From SSC4 sp964443225 (GTDB taxonomy: Bacteria > Chloroflexota > Anaerolineae > SSC4 > Amarolineaceae), in contig CAYUCC010000016.1 of the NCBI GenBank assembly GCA_964443225.1, forward strand, positions 19,192 to 83,191: 64,000 nucleotides of DNA, in the 5' to 3' direction. Each line of letters starts with the position of its first letter. Positions within the stretch are counted from its first letter, which is position 1. Position numbers and translations under genes: made by a program. The notes under the pieces are model-generated. The model was given only the letters and a program-made list of their open reading frames with translations, did not search any database and was not told where the DNA came from. Shown piece after piece: positions 9,715 to 20,800 of the stretch.

Positions 9715-12700
9715 ATGGCGCAACTCGTTCGCACACCGGCCGCTGCCCTGCAGCAGCATTTCCAGGCAAATATCGCCGTCGTGATCGGGATCAACGACTA
9801 TGAACACGTGCGCGGGCTCAAGACGGCGCGGGCAGACGCCGCATACCTGGCAACGCTGCTGCGCGATGATAGACAGCGCCGGGATGAACTCGACCGCTAC
9901 AAGCTGTTCGAACGTTATGACCAAGAGGCTACCGCCGATGCGATCCATGAGCTGCTGACGACTCTCCTGCCCGCCGAGGTAAAGGCAGCAGGCCCGCATG
10001 CGCGCGTGCTCTTCTACTTCGCCGGCCACGGCGACGCCGAGTACACCGACAACACCATCAAGGGTTACCTGTTCCCCCAGGATGCGCAACCGCGCGAGCC
10101 GGACGAATCGCAGCGCAAGCTCTTGCCCATGGCCGAGGTGCAGACACGGCTGGCGGAGCTCGACTGCCAACACGTTCTCATCATCCTCGACTGCTGCTCG
10201 GCCGGGGCCATGCCCAAGACACCCACCACCCGCAGCGCCTTGCTGCCGGCGCCGCTGTACTGGGAGACGCTGCAGCGCTATGTCAGCGGCAAGACGCGCC
10301 AGGTGATCACATCAGCTGCCCACAACCAGCAGGCGAGTGACTTCGCCCCCGGCTACGGTGTTGGCGAGCGCGACCCGAACGAGGGGGCCGACCATTCGCC
10401 GTTCGCCCTGGCCCTGTTCGAGGCGCTGGCCGCCGATCCCCTGCACGAGGGCAGAGATCTGCGCGGCGTCGGCCGCGATGGCGTGGTGACCGCGACGGAA
10501 TTGTACCTCACCATCTCGGACTCGCTCTATCGCCGGGTGGGCGACAGCCAGACCCCCGGTTTGTGGACGCTCAACCAGGGGCACGAGGCAGGCGATTACG
10601 TCTTCCTGCTGCCAGGCGCCCAGGTGCAGTTGGAGCCTGCGCCCGACCTGACCGGGCCTGAACATGATCCCTGGCCGCGATCTGGCAACCAGGACCTTGC
10701 GCAGGCCCTGATCGAGGCCAGCCGGGAGGCTGCAATCAGGGAATTGAACAGGCGCGTGGAGGCAAAGCCCCTGGTGGCCGTGACCGGCCGCTCCGGCTCG
10801 GGCAAGACGAGCCTGGTGTTGGGCATGCTGCTGCCGCGGCTGCGGGAGGGCGTCGCCGCCGGTTCAGGCCAGGGCAGGAAGGCCTGGCAGGTTCTGCCGC
10901 CGCTCCGGTTGGAGACGCCGGCGCCAGTGCAGGCCCTGATGGACCATCTCGGCCAGGCGTTGGGGCAGGAGCCAGGCCGCAGCGACGGCGATGCGACGAA
11001 CTGGCTGGGTGGGCTGGCGACGACCTGGGCTGACGAGCACCCTCGCCAGCGCCTGTTGCTGGCGGTGGACTGCGCAGAAGTCTTGTTCCAGGCCGCCACA
11101 GCCGAAGAGCAGGCTCGTCTGTGGGCCCTGCTGGAAGGGGCGGCGAAACCAAACGTGCTCCACGTCGTCCTCACCGTGCCGGGCGGCCGTTGGGAGACCC
11201 CGGCGCAGGCCGACGGACAAAGCAGCCAACCACTGCTGCCATCGGCGGACCGTTTCAAGGTGGATGAAAACGACCCGTTCAATCGCGACGGATTGCGCCA
11301 GGTCATCGAGCAGCCGGCCGCAGCCAAGATGATCTTCCTGGAGTCGGAGCAGTTGATCGGCCGCATGTTGGATGCGGTCGAAGGCCAGCCCGCCGCCCTG
11401 CCGCTGCTGACCGAGGCCCTGCACCGGATGTACATGCGCCATGCCACGGGTATCAAGTCCGGGCGGACGGACCCGCGCGACCGCACCCTGACGCGGGTCC
11501 ACTACGAAGCCGAGGGCAGTGTGGAAGGCGTGATCGCCGACCTGGCGCAGGGTCTCTACGACCAATGGCCCGACGAGGACCATCGGAGGAGCATGCAGCA
11601 TGTGTTTATGCGGCTGGTGAAGGTCGAAGCCGGGCAATATGTGGGCGACTGGGCGAGACAGGCGGATTTCGAGTTCCCTGATGACCAGGCTGCCAGGCGC
11701 GCCGGCGACATCATCGCTGCCTTGGCCGCTTGCGGGCTTGTGGTGCAGGGGGCGAATGCGGCCGGCGAGCCGTACGTAGCATTGGGACACAGCGGCCTGA
11801 TCACGGCCTGGCCGCAGATGCAAAAGTGGTTGGTCGAGCAGGGCGCCGAGTGGGCCTTGCAGCGGGACCTGGCGGCGCGGGTAGAAGAGTGGCAGCCGCA
11901 AAAACCAAAGACGCTGCTGTGGAGGGAAGATCCCCGCCTGCCGCAGGTGGAGGAGACGCTGTGGCCGGCGGACAAGCGAGGCGAAGGCCTGTTGGACCGG
12001 CTGCGCTGGGAGTGGCGCGTGCTCTTTCCGCCCAAAAACGAGGCGCCGGCCGCTGCCGCCTGGGTGAACCGGGACGAACTGGCATTCGTGCGGGCAAGCG
12101 TGGGCGAACGATCCGGTTTTCGGCAGAAGCTGTTCGCCTTTGTTGCCGCCATCACAGTTGTGATTGCGCTGTTCGGTGGGATTGCTTTGTGGCAGCGGGG
12201 GGTGGCGGTTGATAACGAGGCCAAGGCGATACGCGAAAGCAATGCCTCTCGATCTGCGGTATTCACGCTGTTGACGCAAAAGGAACTAGTCCAGCCTAGC
12301 GATTATTCACACAGCTTGGCCCTCATCCTGGCTCGCAACGCCGTGCTTGCCACTTGGGGACCAGAGAAGACCGCCTCCGAACAATCCGCCACTGCGCTCC
12401 TCGATGCCATCTCCACCGCTCCACCCTGGGTAGTGAGTTATCCACCAGAGGCCCACGGATACATATGGAGTGCAGATTTGAGCCCAGCCGGCGATCTCGT
12501 GATAACCGGTGACTCTAGAGACCATATTGGGCGGGTCTGGGATATCGCGACCGGACGCCGCCTGACACAGCTCATCGGGCATACGGGACCTCTTCATCTG
12601 GTGAGGTTCAGCCACGATGGACGCCGCGTCGTGACCACCGGCGACAGCGGCCTCTTCGGTCAACGCAACGACACGATCCGCGTCTGGGATGCAGCGACTG

Positions 12701-15291
12701 GCACCCAACTGGTGATGATGCATGGTGCGGAGGGAGTCGTTTCCTCTATTGACTTGAGTCCTGATGACAGGCGCATCGCAAGTGCAAATGGTACCGCAGT
12801 CTATATCTGGGACGCTCGAGCCGGACAGGAATTGGCCAATCTACCTGTTGATGGGGCCAGTGGGGTAGCTTTCATGCCGGGGGACAGGTCGGTCTTGGTT
12901 GCGGGCCGACTCAGAAATCCTGAAAGGTCCTATGCGGCAGTCTATGATATCCGGACCAAACAGCAGATTCCTCCTTCTCTTGAATTTGAGAGATCCTTCC
13001 GAGCACTCGCCCTCAGTCCAGGTGCAAGGCTGGCCGCCCTCGAAAACGATGACGGTTCGGTTTACTTGTGGCGACTGCAAACCGAGGAAGCCGCGCTCCT
13101 GCCTGCCCAGTCTGCTGAAGGGTTCGGGCCATTGGCATTCGACCCACCGGGAAACCGATTGGTTATCGCGTCTGGGCTTCAGGTTTACGTATGGGATGTG
13201 ACTGTCCCGAATCCGGTGCACCCCGTTCTGTCACTTCGACAACACGCTGGCACCGTGTTGTCGGTGGCTTTCGATTGTTCCGGCCAGCGCGTGTTCACCA
13301 GCGACGGCCAGGGATACCACTTCTGGGATGCAGCCACCGGCGCAGAGATCCCGATTTCCCCAGGGCAAATGAATCCGGTCATGACCATGTCCGTCACGCA
13401 AGACCGATCGTCCCTGGTGACTCTTGGAACCGATGGGCGCATCTTGCGCTGGAATCTGGGCCAACCCGGCAACCCACCCCGGCCCATAGGCAGCGCACAG
13501 GATGACCTGCCCGTGGCTGGTGCCATCACCGAGAACGGCACCCATGCTACAACCGCAGACACCAACGGTTTGGTGCAGGTCCGGGACCTGGTCGGCGGAA
13601 CCGTGATCTGGACGGAAACTTACACGGTCAACAAAGTGACGGCCGTCGATTACAGTGACGCGTCTCAAGCGCTGGTCGCTGGAGATGAGAATGGGACAAT
13701 GAAAGTATGGATGCGCAAATCATCAATTGCGCCAGCCACCCAGAAGTTATTCGATGGCCCCATCAACAGCGTCCGGTTCGACGGCGCCGGAAGCAGGCTG
13801 CTGGCAATCGGCGGGGGGTGGTCCACTCAGCAAGTATGCGTCTTCGAAGCTGCAAGCCTGAAGCGGGTTGGCTGTCAGTCTCTTCCGGGCGGCGTCTGGG
13901 TGGCCACCTTTAACCCGAGTGACGACCGATTGATAGCATATGCCGGCCAAGCACAAGAGGTCTTCCAGTGGAATGCCGACGCTGGGGACGCACCGATAAA
14001 GCTGCTAGTATACCCCGAAAGCATCCTGCGCTTCGACCATTTGAGCTTCACACGCGACGGTTTGCACTTGCTCACGGGCCTCCAAGACCTCCACCTCAAT
14101 TATCGCGTCTCCCTGTGGGATCTGGTCACCCGCGAAGAAGTGAGAAGGCTGGTTCAGACGAGAAGCGAAGGGAGAAGCATCGCGGTCAGCGGAGATGGAA
14201 CGTTGGCCGCCACAGCGCGTGGGGACCGAGGAATCGTGGACATTTGGTCATTGGGTCCGGTGAAAGCAGCAGCGCTCGACTCGGGCACGCGCTGGCTCAC
14301 TTGGAGTGACGCCGACTCACGCATTTCAAGTCTGGCCTTCGAGCCAAGCACTGGCAGATGGCTTGTTACGGGCGCCGAAGATGGACGGGTTGTGCTTTGG
14401 GATGCCTTTACCGGGGCTCAGATTCGAGACCTGCCTCGCCACAGCCGGGCCGTCAATTCGGTCAGTTTCAGCGCAGATGGAACCAGGGTAATCAGTGCTG
14501 GAAATGACGGGCTTGCGCTTGTCTCAGACCCATCTACCGGCAGGCAGGTCGGCGAAGCCATGTCTGCAGATGGCAGACCTGTGACCTCAGCGACCTTCTC
14601 TCACGATGGCTCGCGTGTTGTGATCACAACGAGCTACGGACAGACGGATGCCGGTCAGTATCTGGACGCGCAAGGAGCTCAGGTTTGGACGATCGGCGCA
14701 ACGATGCCGACGTGCAAATTCAATGAAGACAAGGCGCACACAGGGTTCGCATCCTTCAGCCCGGACGACTCGCAAATGGTGAGCACGGGCGGAGGGTGGG
14801 TGCAAGTCTGGGATACGCAAACCTGTAAACAAGTGCCCTCTGCCAGCGACTGGCTTTACGAAATAGGCAGAGCCGAGTTCAGTCCTAATGGAAAGTGGGT
14901 TTTCGTAGCAGCGGGCTCATCAGGGATTGTGGTGTGGGATACCAAAACGTGGAAGCAGGTAAACCAGCTCACACGTCCCGACGTATACGTATTCGATGCG
15001 GCGTACTCTCCCGATGGGAATCGCCTTGTCTCGGCCGATGATGACAAGCGTGTTCGTGTTTGGGATGCGCGCACCGGAGATCTGCTGTTCACCTATAACG
15101 GACATGACGTAAGGGTGTCACGCGTGAGATTCAGCCCGGATGGAAAGCATGTGGCAAGTCTGGATCAAGATGGATACTTGCACATCTGGCCCGCCACGGT
15201 GGAAGGGATCCTGGCGGTGAGTGAGAGGCTTATCCAGCGCGATGTAAAGGTTCTGTTACCGTCCGAGGAGGTGGGCTTTGGTCTCAGATAG
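9715..15291 (+). CDS. caspase-STAND NTPase-WD40 giant protein 2
   Basis: 1858 residues. Caspase domain with His105 in YFAGHGDAEY and Cys161 in LDCCSAGA; NTPase with Walker A GRSGSGKTS at 358-366. The Walker B equivalent reads LLLAVDCAEVLFQ (Asp452), without the DQFEE of its neighbours, so the NTPase is divergent and could be a weak hydrolase. A transmembrane helix lies at ~805-829 (VAAITVVIALFGGIAL). The C-terminal ~950 residues contain about 21 degenerate WD40 blades, fitting three seven-bladed propellers. From about 12.3 kb onward the codon use shifts (fewer GC-rich third positions), as if the propeller part had a separate history. It is transcribed in line with the other caspases. Confidence 0.9.
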   Translation: MAQLVRTPAAALQQHFQANIAVVIGINDYEHVRGLKTARADAAYLATLLRDDRQRRDELDRYKLFERYDQEATADAIHELLTTLLPAEVKAAGPHARVLFYFAGHGDAEYTDNTIKGYLFPQDAQPREPDESQRKLLPMAEVQTRLAELDCQHVLIILDCCSAGAMPKTPTTRSALLPAPLYWETLQRYVSGKTRQVITSAAHNQQASDFAPGYGVGERDPNEGADHSPFALALFEALAADPLHEGRDLRGVGRDGVVTATELYLTISDSLYRRVGDSQTPGLWTLNQGHEAGDYVFLLPGAQVQLEPAPDLTGPEHDPWPRSGNQDLAQALIEASREAAIRELNRRVEAKPLVAVTGRSGSGKTSLVLGMLLPRLREGVAAGSGQGRKAWQVLPPLRLETPAPVQALMDHLGQALGQEPGRSDGDATNWLGGLATTWADEHPRQRLLLAVDCAEVLFQAATAEEQARLWALLEGAAKPNVLHVVLTVPGGRWETPAQADGQSSQPLLPSADRFKVDENDPFNRDGLRQVIEQPAAAKMIFLESEQLIGRMLDAVEGQPAALPLLTEALHRMYMRHATGIKSGRTDPRDRTLTRVHYEAEGSVEGVIADLAQGLYDQWPDEDHRRSMQHVFMRLVKVEAGQYVGDWARQADFEFPDDQAARRAGDIIAALAACGLVVQGANAAGEPYVALGHSGLITAWPQMQKWLVEQGAEWALQRDLAARVEEWQPQKPKTLLWREDPRLPQVEETLWPADKRGEGLLDRLRWEWRVLFPPKNEAPAAAAWVNRDELAFVRASVGERSGFRQKLFAFVAAITVVIALFGGIALWQRGVAVDNEAKAIRESNASRSAVFTLLTQKELVQPSDYSHSLALILARNAVLATWGPEKTASEQSATALLDAISTAPPWVVSYPPEAHGYIWSADLSPAGDLVITGDSRDHIGRVWDIATGRRLTQLIGHTGPLHLVRFSHDGRRVVTTGDSGLFGQRNDTIRVWDAATGTQLVMMHGAEGVVSSIDLSPDDRRIASANGTAVYIWDARAGQELANLPVDGASGVAFMPGDRSVLVAGRLRNPERSYAAVYDIRTKQQIPPSLEFERSFRALALSPGARLAALENDDGSVYLWRLQTEEAALLPAQSAEGFGPLAFDPPGNRLVIASGLQVYVWDVTVPNPVHPVLSLRQHAGTVLSVAFDCSGQRVFTSDGQGYHFWDAATGAEIPISPGQMNPVMTMSVTQDRSSLVTLGTDGRILRWNLGQPGNPPRPIGSAQDDLPVAGAITENGTHATTADTNGLVQVRDLVGGTVIWTETYTVNKVTAVDYSDASQALVAGDENGTMKVWMRKSSIAPATQKLFDGPINSVRFDGAGSRLLAIGGGWSTQQVCVFEAASLKRVGCQSLPGGVWVATFNPSDDRLIAYAGQAQEVFQWNADAGDAPIKLLVYPESILRFDHLSFTRDGLHLLTGLQDLHLNYRVSLWDLVTREEVRRLVQTRSEGRSIAVSGDGTLAATARGDRGIVDIWSLGPVKAAALDSGTRWLTWSDADSRISSLAFEPSTGRWLVTGAEDGRVVLWDAFTGAQIRDLPRHSRAVNSVSFSADGTRVISAGNDGLALVSDPSTGRQVGEAMSADGRPVTSATFSHDGSRVVITTSYGQTDAGQYLDAQGAQVWTIGATMPTCKFNEDKAHTGFASFSPDDSQMVSTGGGWVQVWDTQTCKQVPSASDWLYEIGRAEFSPNGKWVFVAAGSSGIVVWDTKTWKQVNQLTRPDVYVFDAAYSPDGNRLVSADDDKRVRVWDARTGDLLFTYNGHDVRVSRVRFSPDGKHVASLDQDGYLHIWPATVEGILAVSERLIQRDVKVLLPSEEVGFGLR

Positions 15292-15466
15292 ACTATCAGG
15301 CCCTACGCCACAGCCAGCCAGGTCAGCGCGACACCGGCCGGTGCGGACTGTAACAACGGCTGCGCATCGAGAGGACGCGGTCGGCTGCACCTGGAGCGGC
15401 GCCTGAGAACGCACATTCATTTCGGTCTATGCCCTTTTCTCTTCTACCCAATCTTAGGAGGCACCC

Positions 15467-15582
15467 ATAACACCAGCCAACCGCCCCATCATCTCACGTG
15501 AGTACAAGCTCATGCTCAACACTGGGCGGTTCCGCGACCGCCAGCTGGCGCCGGTCTGTTCTGGAAGTTGTGGGCTTTTCCC
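15467..15582 (+). pseudogene. 5' fragment of a CYTH-like gene
   Basis: Reads ANRPIISREYKLMLNTGRFRDR, then a frameshift and decayed sequence. It matches the first ~38 codons of the intact gene at 52794 (TNRPITSREYKLMLNTERFRDR), including an AGGAGGC ribosome-site region just upstream. The ATG equivalent is ATA and nothing follows beyond the LFWEVLSF-like part. This is a truncated duplicate. Confidence 0.75.
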
Positions 15583-15645
15583 AATCCAGGTCAGCCAGGG
15601 CGTGCACAACCGGATCACATCTCATTACACTTACAGGAGGCTACC

Positions 15646-17715
15646 ATGACTACCCAAACCACCCCCACCCTCTGGGCGCTGTTGATCGGCGTCGACTTCT
15701 ACATGGGGCGAACCATCCCCGGTCTGCCCAACTACCTCAGCCTGGGTGGCTGCGTCAACGACATCACCTTGATGGACGAGTTCCTGCGCACCCGGCTCAA
15801 CGTGCCCGGCGAGCGCATCATCAAGCTGACCGCCAGCGGTTGGGGGAGCGAGCCGCAGGAACCGCGCCAGCAATGGCCCACCAAGGCCAACATCGTCGCT
15901 GCGTTCCGCCGCCTGGCCCAGGACGCACAGCCGGGCGACCAGGTCTACATCCACTACTCCGGCCACGGCGGTCGCGCGCTCACCCTCTACCCTGAAGTGA
16001 AAGGCGCGGGTAACGGGGTCTACGACGAGTCGCTCGTCCCCACCGATTACGGGCAGATCGAGAACAAGGAGCAGCCCGAAGACCGCTACCTGCGCGATCT
16101 GGAGCTGGCCTACCTGCTTCAAGAGCTGGTCGACCGGCAGTTGATCGTCACCGCAGTGCTGGATAGCTGCCATTCCGGCGGCGCGACCCGCGGCGCAGAG
16201 GAAGATGCGACCGCGCGCGGCGGCCTGGAGCCGGACGAGGTGCAGCGTACACCGACCACCCTGGTGGCGCCGCCCGCAGAGTTGACGGCGAGCTGGCTGG
16301 GCCAGGCCGGCGGCGCGCGCGCGGCTGCCGCAGCCAGCGGCTGGCTGTCCGAGCCCAACGGCTACACCCTGCTGGCGGCGTGCCGCGCGCTGGAGCTGGC
16401 GCTGGAGTACAGATCGCCCAACGGCAAACGCCACGGCGCGCTCTCCTACTGGCTGTGGTACGCCCTGCAGAACCCCAGCCTGAACTGGGAGATGGTGCAT
16501 CAGCAGGTCGTGGCCCGTGTGCATGGTGCGTTTCCCAGCCAGACGCCGCAGCTGCAGGGGGTGGGTGACCGGGCCGTGTTCGACGGCGCCCGCCTGACCC
16601 TGCCCATCGGCGTCAACGTGCTGGAAGTGCAGGACGACCGCCTGCGCCTGAACACCGGCCAGGCCACCGGCGCCGGCAGCGGCGCCCAGTACTTCGTCTA
16701 CCGCCGGGGTGTAACCGACTTCGAACAGACCGACCAGCGAATCGCAGTGGTCAAGCTGACCGAGGTGCATGACGCCGAGTCATGGGCCGAGGTCGTGCGG
16801 CGCCTGGACGACGAGGCTGCCGCCGAACCGGGCGCACAGGCGCTGCTCTTCGATCCGGGCCAGGGACAACAACGGGCTGTACGATGGGCGCGAGGTGGGC
16901 CGGCAGCAGCTGAGGTCCAGGAAGAGGCCCTGGCCGGCCTGACAGCCGCCATCCAACACTGGGAGGGTCGTTTCATACGACTGGCTGCGGAGGGTGAAGC
17001 GGCGGCTTTCCAGGTCGGCCTCAACGCGGCCGGGGCCTACGAGCTGCGCGACGGCGGCGGCCGGCCGTTGGCCAACGTGAGCGCCGTGCCCCTGGATGAC
17101 CCCGACGAGGTGGTCTATCGCCTGGATCACCTGGCCAGGTACTGCAACGTGCTGGAGCTGGGCAGCCCGGACACGCTGTCGCGGCTGGCGGGCAAACTGG
17201 AGGTGAAGCTGCTGCGCACGGAGGAAGAGCCGTTCGCCGAGCCGGGCGGCGTCCCCGCTGTGGCCGAGGGCCAGCTCTACTACCTGCGCATCCGCAACCT
17301 GTTCGAGCCGATGCAAGATCCGCCCAGTGACGCAGCCTGGTATATCGAGGAACTGCGCCAGCGCACGCTGAACGTGACCGTGCTCAACCTGGCCCCGGAT
17401 TGGAGCATCCAGCGGCTGATCCCGGCCGATGACCAAAAGCAGTTCGAGCTGGGGCCGGGCGAGACCTTGCTGCTCGACCAGGGCAGGGGGCAGCGGGCGC
17501 TGCCGGCGTTCAACTCCAGCGCACCGGCTAGCATGCGCGAAGCGGACGACATCTTCAAGGTGTTCGCCACGACCGAGACCACCAGCTACGACACCCTGCA
17601 ACTGCCGCCGCTGGAGGGTGATGGCAGCCGGGCATCGCTCGCCACTCCCAAGACGCAAGCGCCGGAGCGCGCCTGGATCACCGCGCAGGTGATGGTGCGC
17701 GTCGTCAAGCCGTAG
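15646..17715 (+). CDS. metacaspase-like protease, short form 2
   Basis: 689 residues. Caspase domain with WALLIGVDFY, catalytic His107 in HYSGHGGRA and Cys175 in VLDSCHSGGATRG. The active-site loop keeps the classic C-H-S-G motif, unlike the STAND caspases nearby. The C-terminal half is beta-rich and resembles that of the caspase at 1514 (LNVTVLNLAPDWSIQRLIP, LGPGETLLLDQG). No membrane helix or signal peptide. AGGAGG at 15635-15640 is 5 nt before the chosen ATG; a longer in-frame extension overlaps pseudogene debris. Ends 122 bp before the next caspase gene, so co-transcription is likely. Confidence 0.9.
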   Translation: MTTQTTPTLWALLIGVDFYMGRTIPGLPNYLSLGGCVNDITLMDEFLRTRLNVPGERIIKLTASGWGSEPQEPRQQWPTKANIVAAFRRLAQDAQPGDQVYIHYSGHGGRALTLYPEVKGAGNGVYDESLVPTDYGQIENKEQPEDRYLRDLELAYLLQELVDRQLIVTAVLDSCHSGGATRGAEEDATARGGLEPDEVQRTPTTLVAPPAELTASWLGQAGGARAAAAASGWLSEPNGYTLLAACRALELALEYRSPNGKRHGALSYWLWYALQNPSLNWEMVHQQVVARVHGAFPSQTPQLQGVGDRAVFDGARLTLPIGVNVLEVQDDRLRLNTGQATGAGSGAQYFVYRRGVTDFEQTDQRIAVVKLTEVHDAESWAEVVRRLDDEAAAEPGAQALLFDPGQGQQRAVRWARGGPAAAEVQEEALAGLTAAIQHWEGRFIRLAAEGEAAAFQVGLNAAGAYELRDGGGRPLANVSAVPLDDPDEVVYRLDHLARYCNVLELGSPDTLSRLAGKLEVKLLRTEEEPFAEPGGVPAVAEGQLYYLRIRNLFEPMQDPPSDAAWYIEELRQRTLNVTVLNLAPDWSIQRLIPADDQKQFELGPGETLLLDQGRGQRALPAFNSSAPASMREADDIFKVFATTETTSYDTLQLPPLEGDGSRASLATPKTQAPERAWITAQVMVRVVKP

Positions 17716-17837
17716 CGCGCCGGCGGGGGCGACCGGCCGCCGATGATCAGCAATCGAGAGCAGGCGCCGCCCGCAGGAAACCATGCAACGCCTGCCCTTT
17801 CCCGTAAGCAAGCTCGTTCCGATCTGGTGAGGAACTC

Positions 17838-20800
17838 ATGCCTGACTCCGCAGAACGCCAACCGTTGAACTCCGCCACGCGCGCTGTGCTGGTCAACCGC
17901 CTGCCGGAGCCACATCAGCAGCCGCAGTTCAACCACAACCTGGCCGTCGTCATCGGCATCGACGCCTACACCGGCGGCATCCCGCGGCTGACCACTGCGG
18001 TCAACGACGCGGCGCGGCTGGGCGGGCTGCTGCGTGATGCGCACGGCTACGAGACCATCCTGCTCACCCAACCCGCCACCGGCCAGCCGGTGACGCGGGA
18101 GCGACTGCGCGCCCTCTTCGAGGACGAACTCAAGGCCCGCCTGGGCGACGACGACCGCCTGCTGGTCTACTTCGCCGGCCACGGCGTGGCCCTGGACGGC
18201 GACGACGGCCCGCGCGGCTACCTGGTGCCCCAGGACGCTCGCCCCGGCGACTCCGCCAGCATGCTGGCCATGACCGATCTGCACGCCTGGCTGACCGCGC
18301 TGCCCTGCCGCCACATGCTGGCGATCCTCGACTGCTGCTTCGCCGGCGCGTTTCGCTGGTCCGCTACCCGCCACATGGGCGCGTTGCCCAAAGTGATCTA
18401 CAAGGAGCGCTACGACCGCTACCTGCGCTCCCCCGCCTGGCAGGTGCTCACCTCGGCTGCCTACGACCAGAAAGCGCTGGATGTGCTGGCCGGCGACGCC
18501 AAGCGCGGCGCGTTGACCGTGGACAGCCGACTACACTCCCCCTTCGCCCTGGCGTTGTTCGAAGCGCTGGCCAACGGCGAAGCCGACCTGGCGATCAAAG
18601 GCAAGAGGGACGGCGTCATTACCGCCACCGAGCTCTATCACTATTTGCGCGAGCAGGTGGAGGTGCAGGCCGAGGAGCGGGCCAGCCACGAGCAGACGCC
18701 CGGCCTCTGGCCGCTCAACAAACACCGCAACGGGGAGTTCATCTTCCTCGCGCCCGGCCATCCGCTCAACCTGCCGCCTGCGCCTGACCTGACCGACGAG
18801 CTCAATCCCTACCGTGGCCTGAAGTCTTACGATCAGCAGCATGCCCCACTCTTCTTCGGCCGCGAGGATGAGATCAAGGAACTGGTAGCCTTGGTTGAGC
18901 AACAGCCGTTCTTAGCTGTGCTGGGCGCATCCGGCACCGGCAAGTCGAGCCTGGTGAAGGCGGGGGTGCTGCCGCGGCTTGAGGGTCGTAGTGACGAATT
19001 CAGTCGTCCCGCGCCCGCAGAAGCGACTGAAGTCGCTACTACAAACGAAACCTACCGCGTCCTCTCCCCCATGCGGCCCACCGACCAGCCGGTGCGCGCC
19101 TTGGAGACGCTGCTGCGCGCTGAGCTGGCCGAAAACCTGGCAGGTCTCGGAGACCTCCCAGGTCTGGACCTCGCCCACATCATCGCCCGCTGGGCTGAGG
19201 GGCATCCCAACGAGCGCCTTGTGCTGACCATCGACCAGTTCGAGGAGCTGGCCACCCTCTGCCGGGATGACGCCGAGCGGGAGCGTTTCCTGCGCCTGCT
19301 GGCCGCGGCCGTGGAACAGCAGCCCGCCGCCTTGCGCCTGATCATCACCCTGCGCACCGACTTCGAGCCGCAGTTTACTCAGGAGGGCTCTCCCCTGGCT
19401 AACCTCTGGCAATCGGCCCGCCTTGCCAAGCCGCCGGCCCGCTACATCGTGCCGCCCATGGACATCGAGGACCTGCGCCAGGTGATCGAAGGGCCGGCCG
19501 CGGTGCGTGTACTCTACTTCGACCCGCCGGAGCTGGTGGACGACCTGATCAAGGAGGTGATCCAAACCCCCGGCGCGCTGCCGCTGCTCTCCTTCACCCT
19601 GAGCGAGCTGTACGTCAAATACGTGCAAAGCGGCCGCGACGACCGGGCGCTGTCCGGTGCTGACTACAAGGCGTTGGGCGGCGTGGTCGGCTCCCTGCGC
19701 AACCGCGCCACCGAGGAGTACGACCGGCTGCCCGACGATGCGCATCGGCTGAAGATGCAGCGTTTGATGCTGCGCATGGTGGCGGTCGAGGGCGGCGAGC
19801 TGGCGCGGCGACGCGTGGCGCTGAGCGAGCTGGCATACCCGACCACCGAAGAGAACGCCCGCGTCCAGACCGTACTCGACCGGCTGGTGGCCGCCCGCCT
19901 GCTGGTACGCGGCACCTCTGACCCATCGGCAGGCTCAGGACAGGCCCTCGATGGCGCGCAGGGCGAGGCCTACGTCGAGCCGGCGCACGATGCGCTGGTG
20001 CTGGCGTGGGACAAGCTGCTGCGCTGGAAGAAGGAGGCGGAGGAGTACCTGCCCTTGCAGCGCCGGCTGGCGCAGGCGGCTGGCGAATGGAGCAAGGCGG
20101 CGCCGGAAGCTAAGCCCGGCCTGCTGTGGGACAAAGACCCGCGTCTGCCGCAGGTGGAGGAAACCCTGTGGCCAACGGATAGCAAACAGAAGGGACTGCG
20201 AGGACGCTTCCGCTGGGCCAGCCAGGTTCTGGCCCCGAAGACCGACACCCCAACAAACACCAAATGGCTGAACGGGGCGGAGTTGGTCTTTGTGCGGACC
20301 AGCGTGCGGGCGCGGGCCAGGTTTTGGCAAAGGGTGGTTTCGATCACTGGCCTCGTGATGATCATACTCAGCGCCGTAACCGTTTTTGCCTTAGTGCAGC
20401 GAAGCGAGGCCAATACGCAACGCGACACGGCCCAACGGAAGCAGGCCGAGGCAGAACATGAGACGCGCCGAGCTCAGGCAGGTGAGCTGGCAGCCGGGGT
20501 GCAAGTTGAGCTTTCCCAGCCGATCTTCGATCCCTCATTGGCGCTGCTCCTGGCTCGCCAAGCCGTTCTGACCACCTGGCCGATGGATGGTTACGTGGCG
20601 GACAACAGCGATTCTGCCCTTAAAGCCGCAACAGAACGAGCTGAGGCCTCGAGCTGGCGCATGACTCTCCCGCGCCATCATCACGTCGGCGATATCAACA
20701 CAGCCGCATTCAGTCCTGATGGCAAACAGATCGTTACTGCCGGTGTCGACCAGACTGCCCGCATCTGGGATGTAGTAACTGGGAAGCAGATGCGTTTGCT

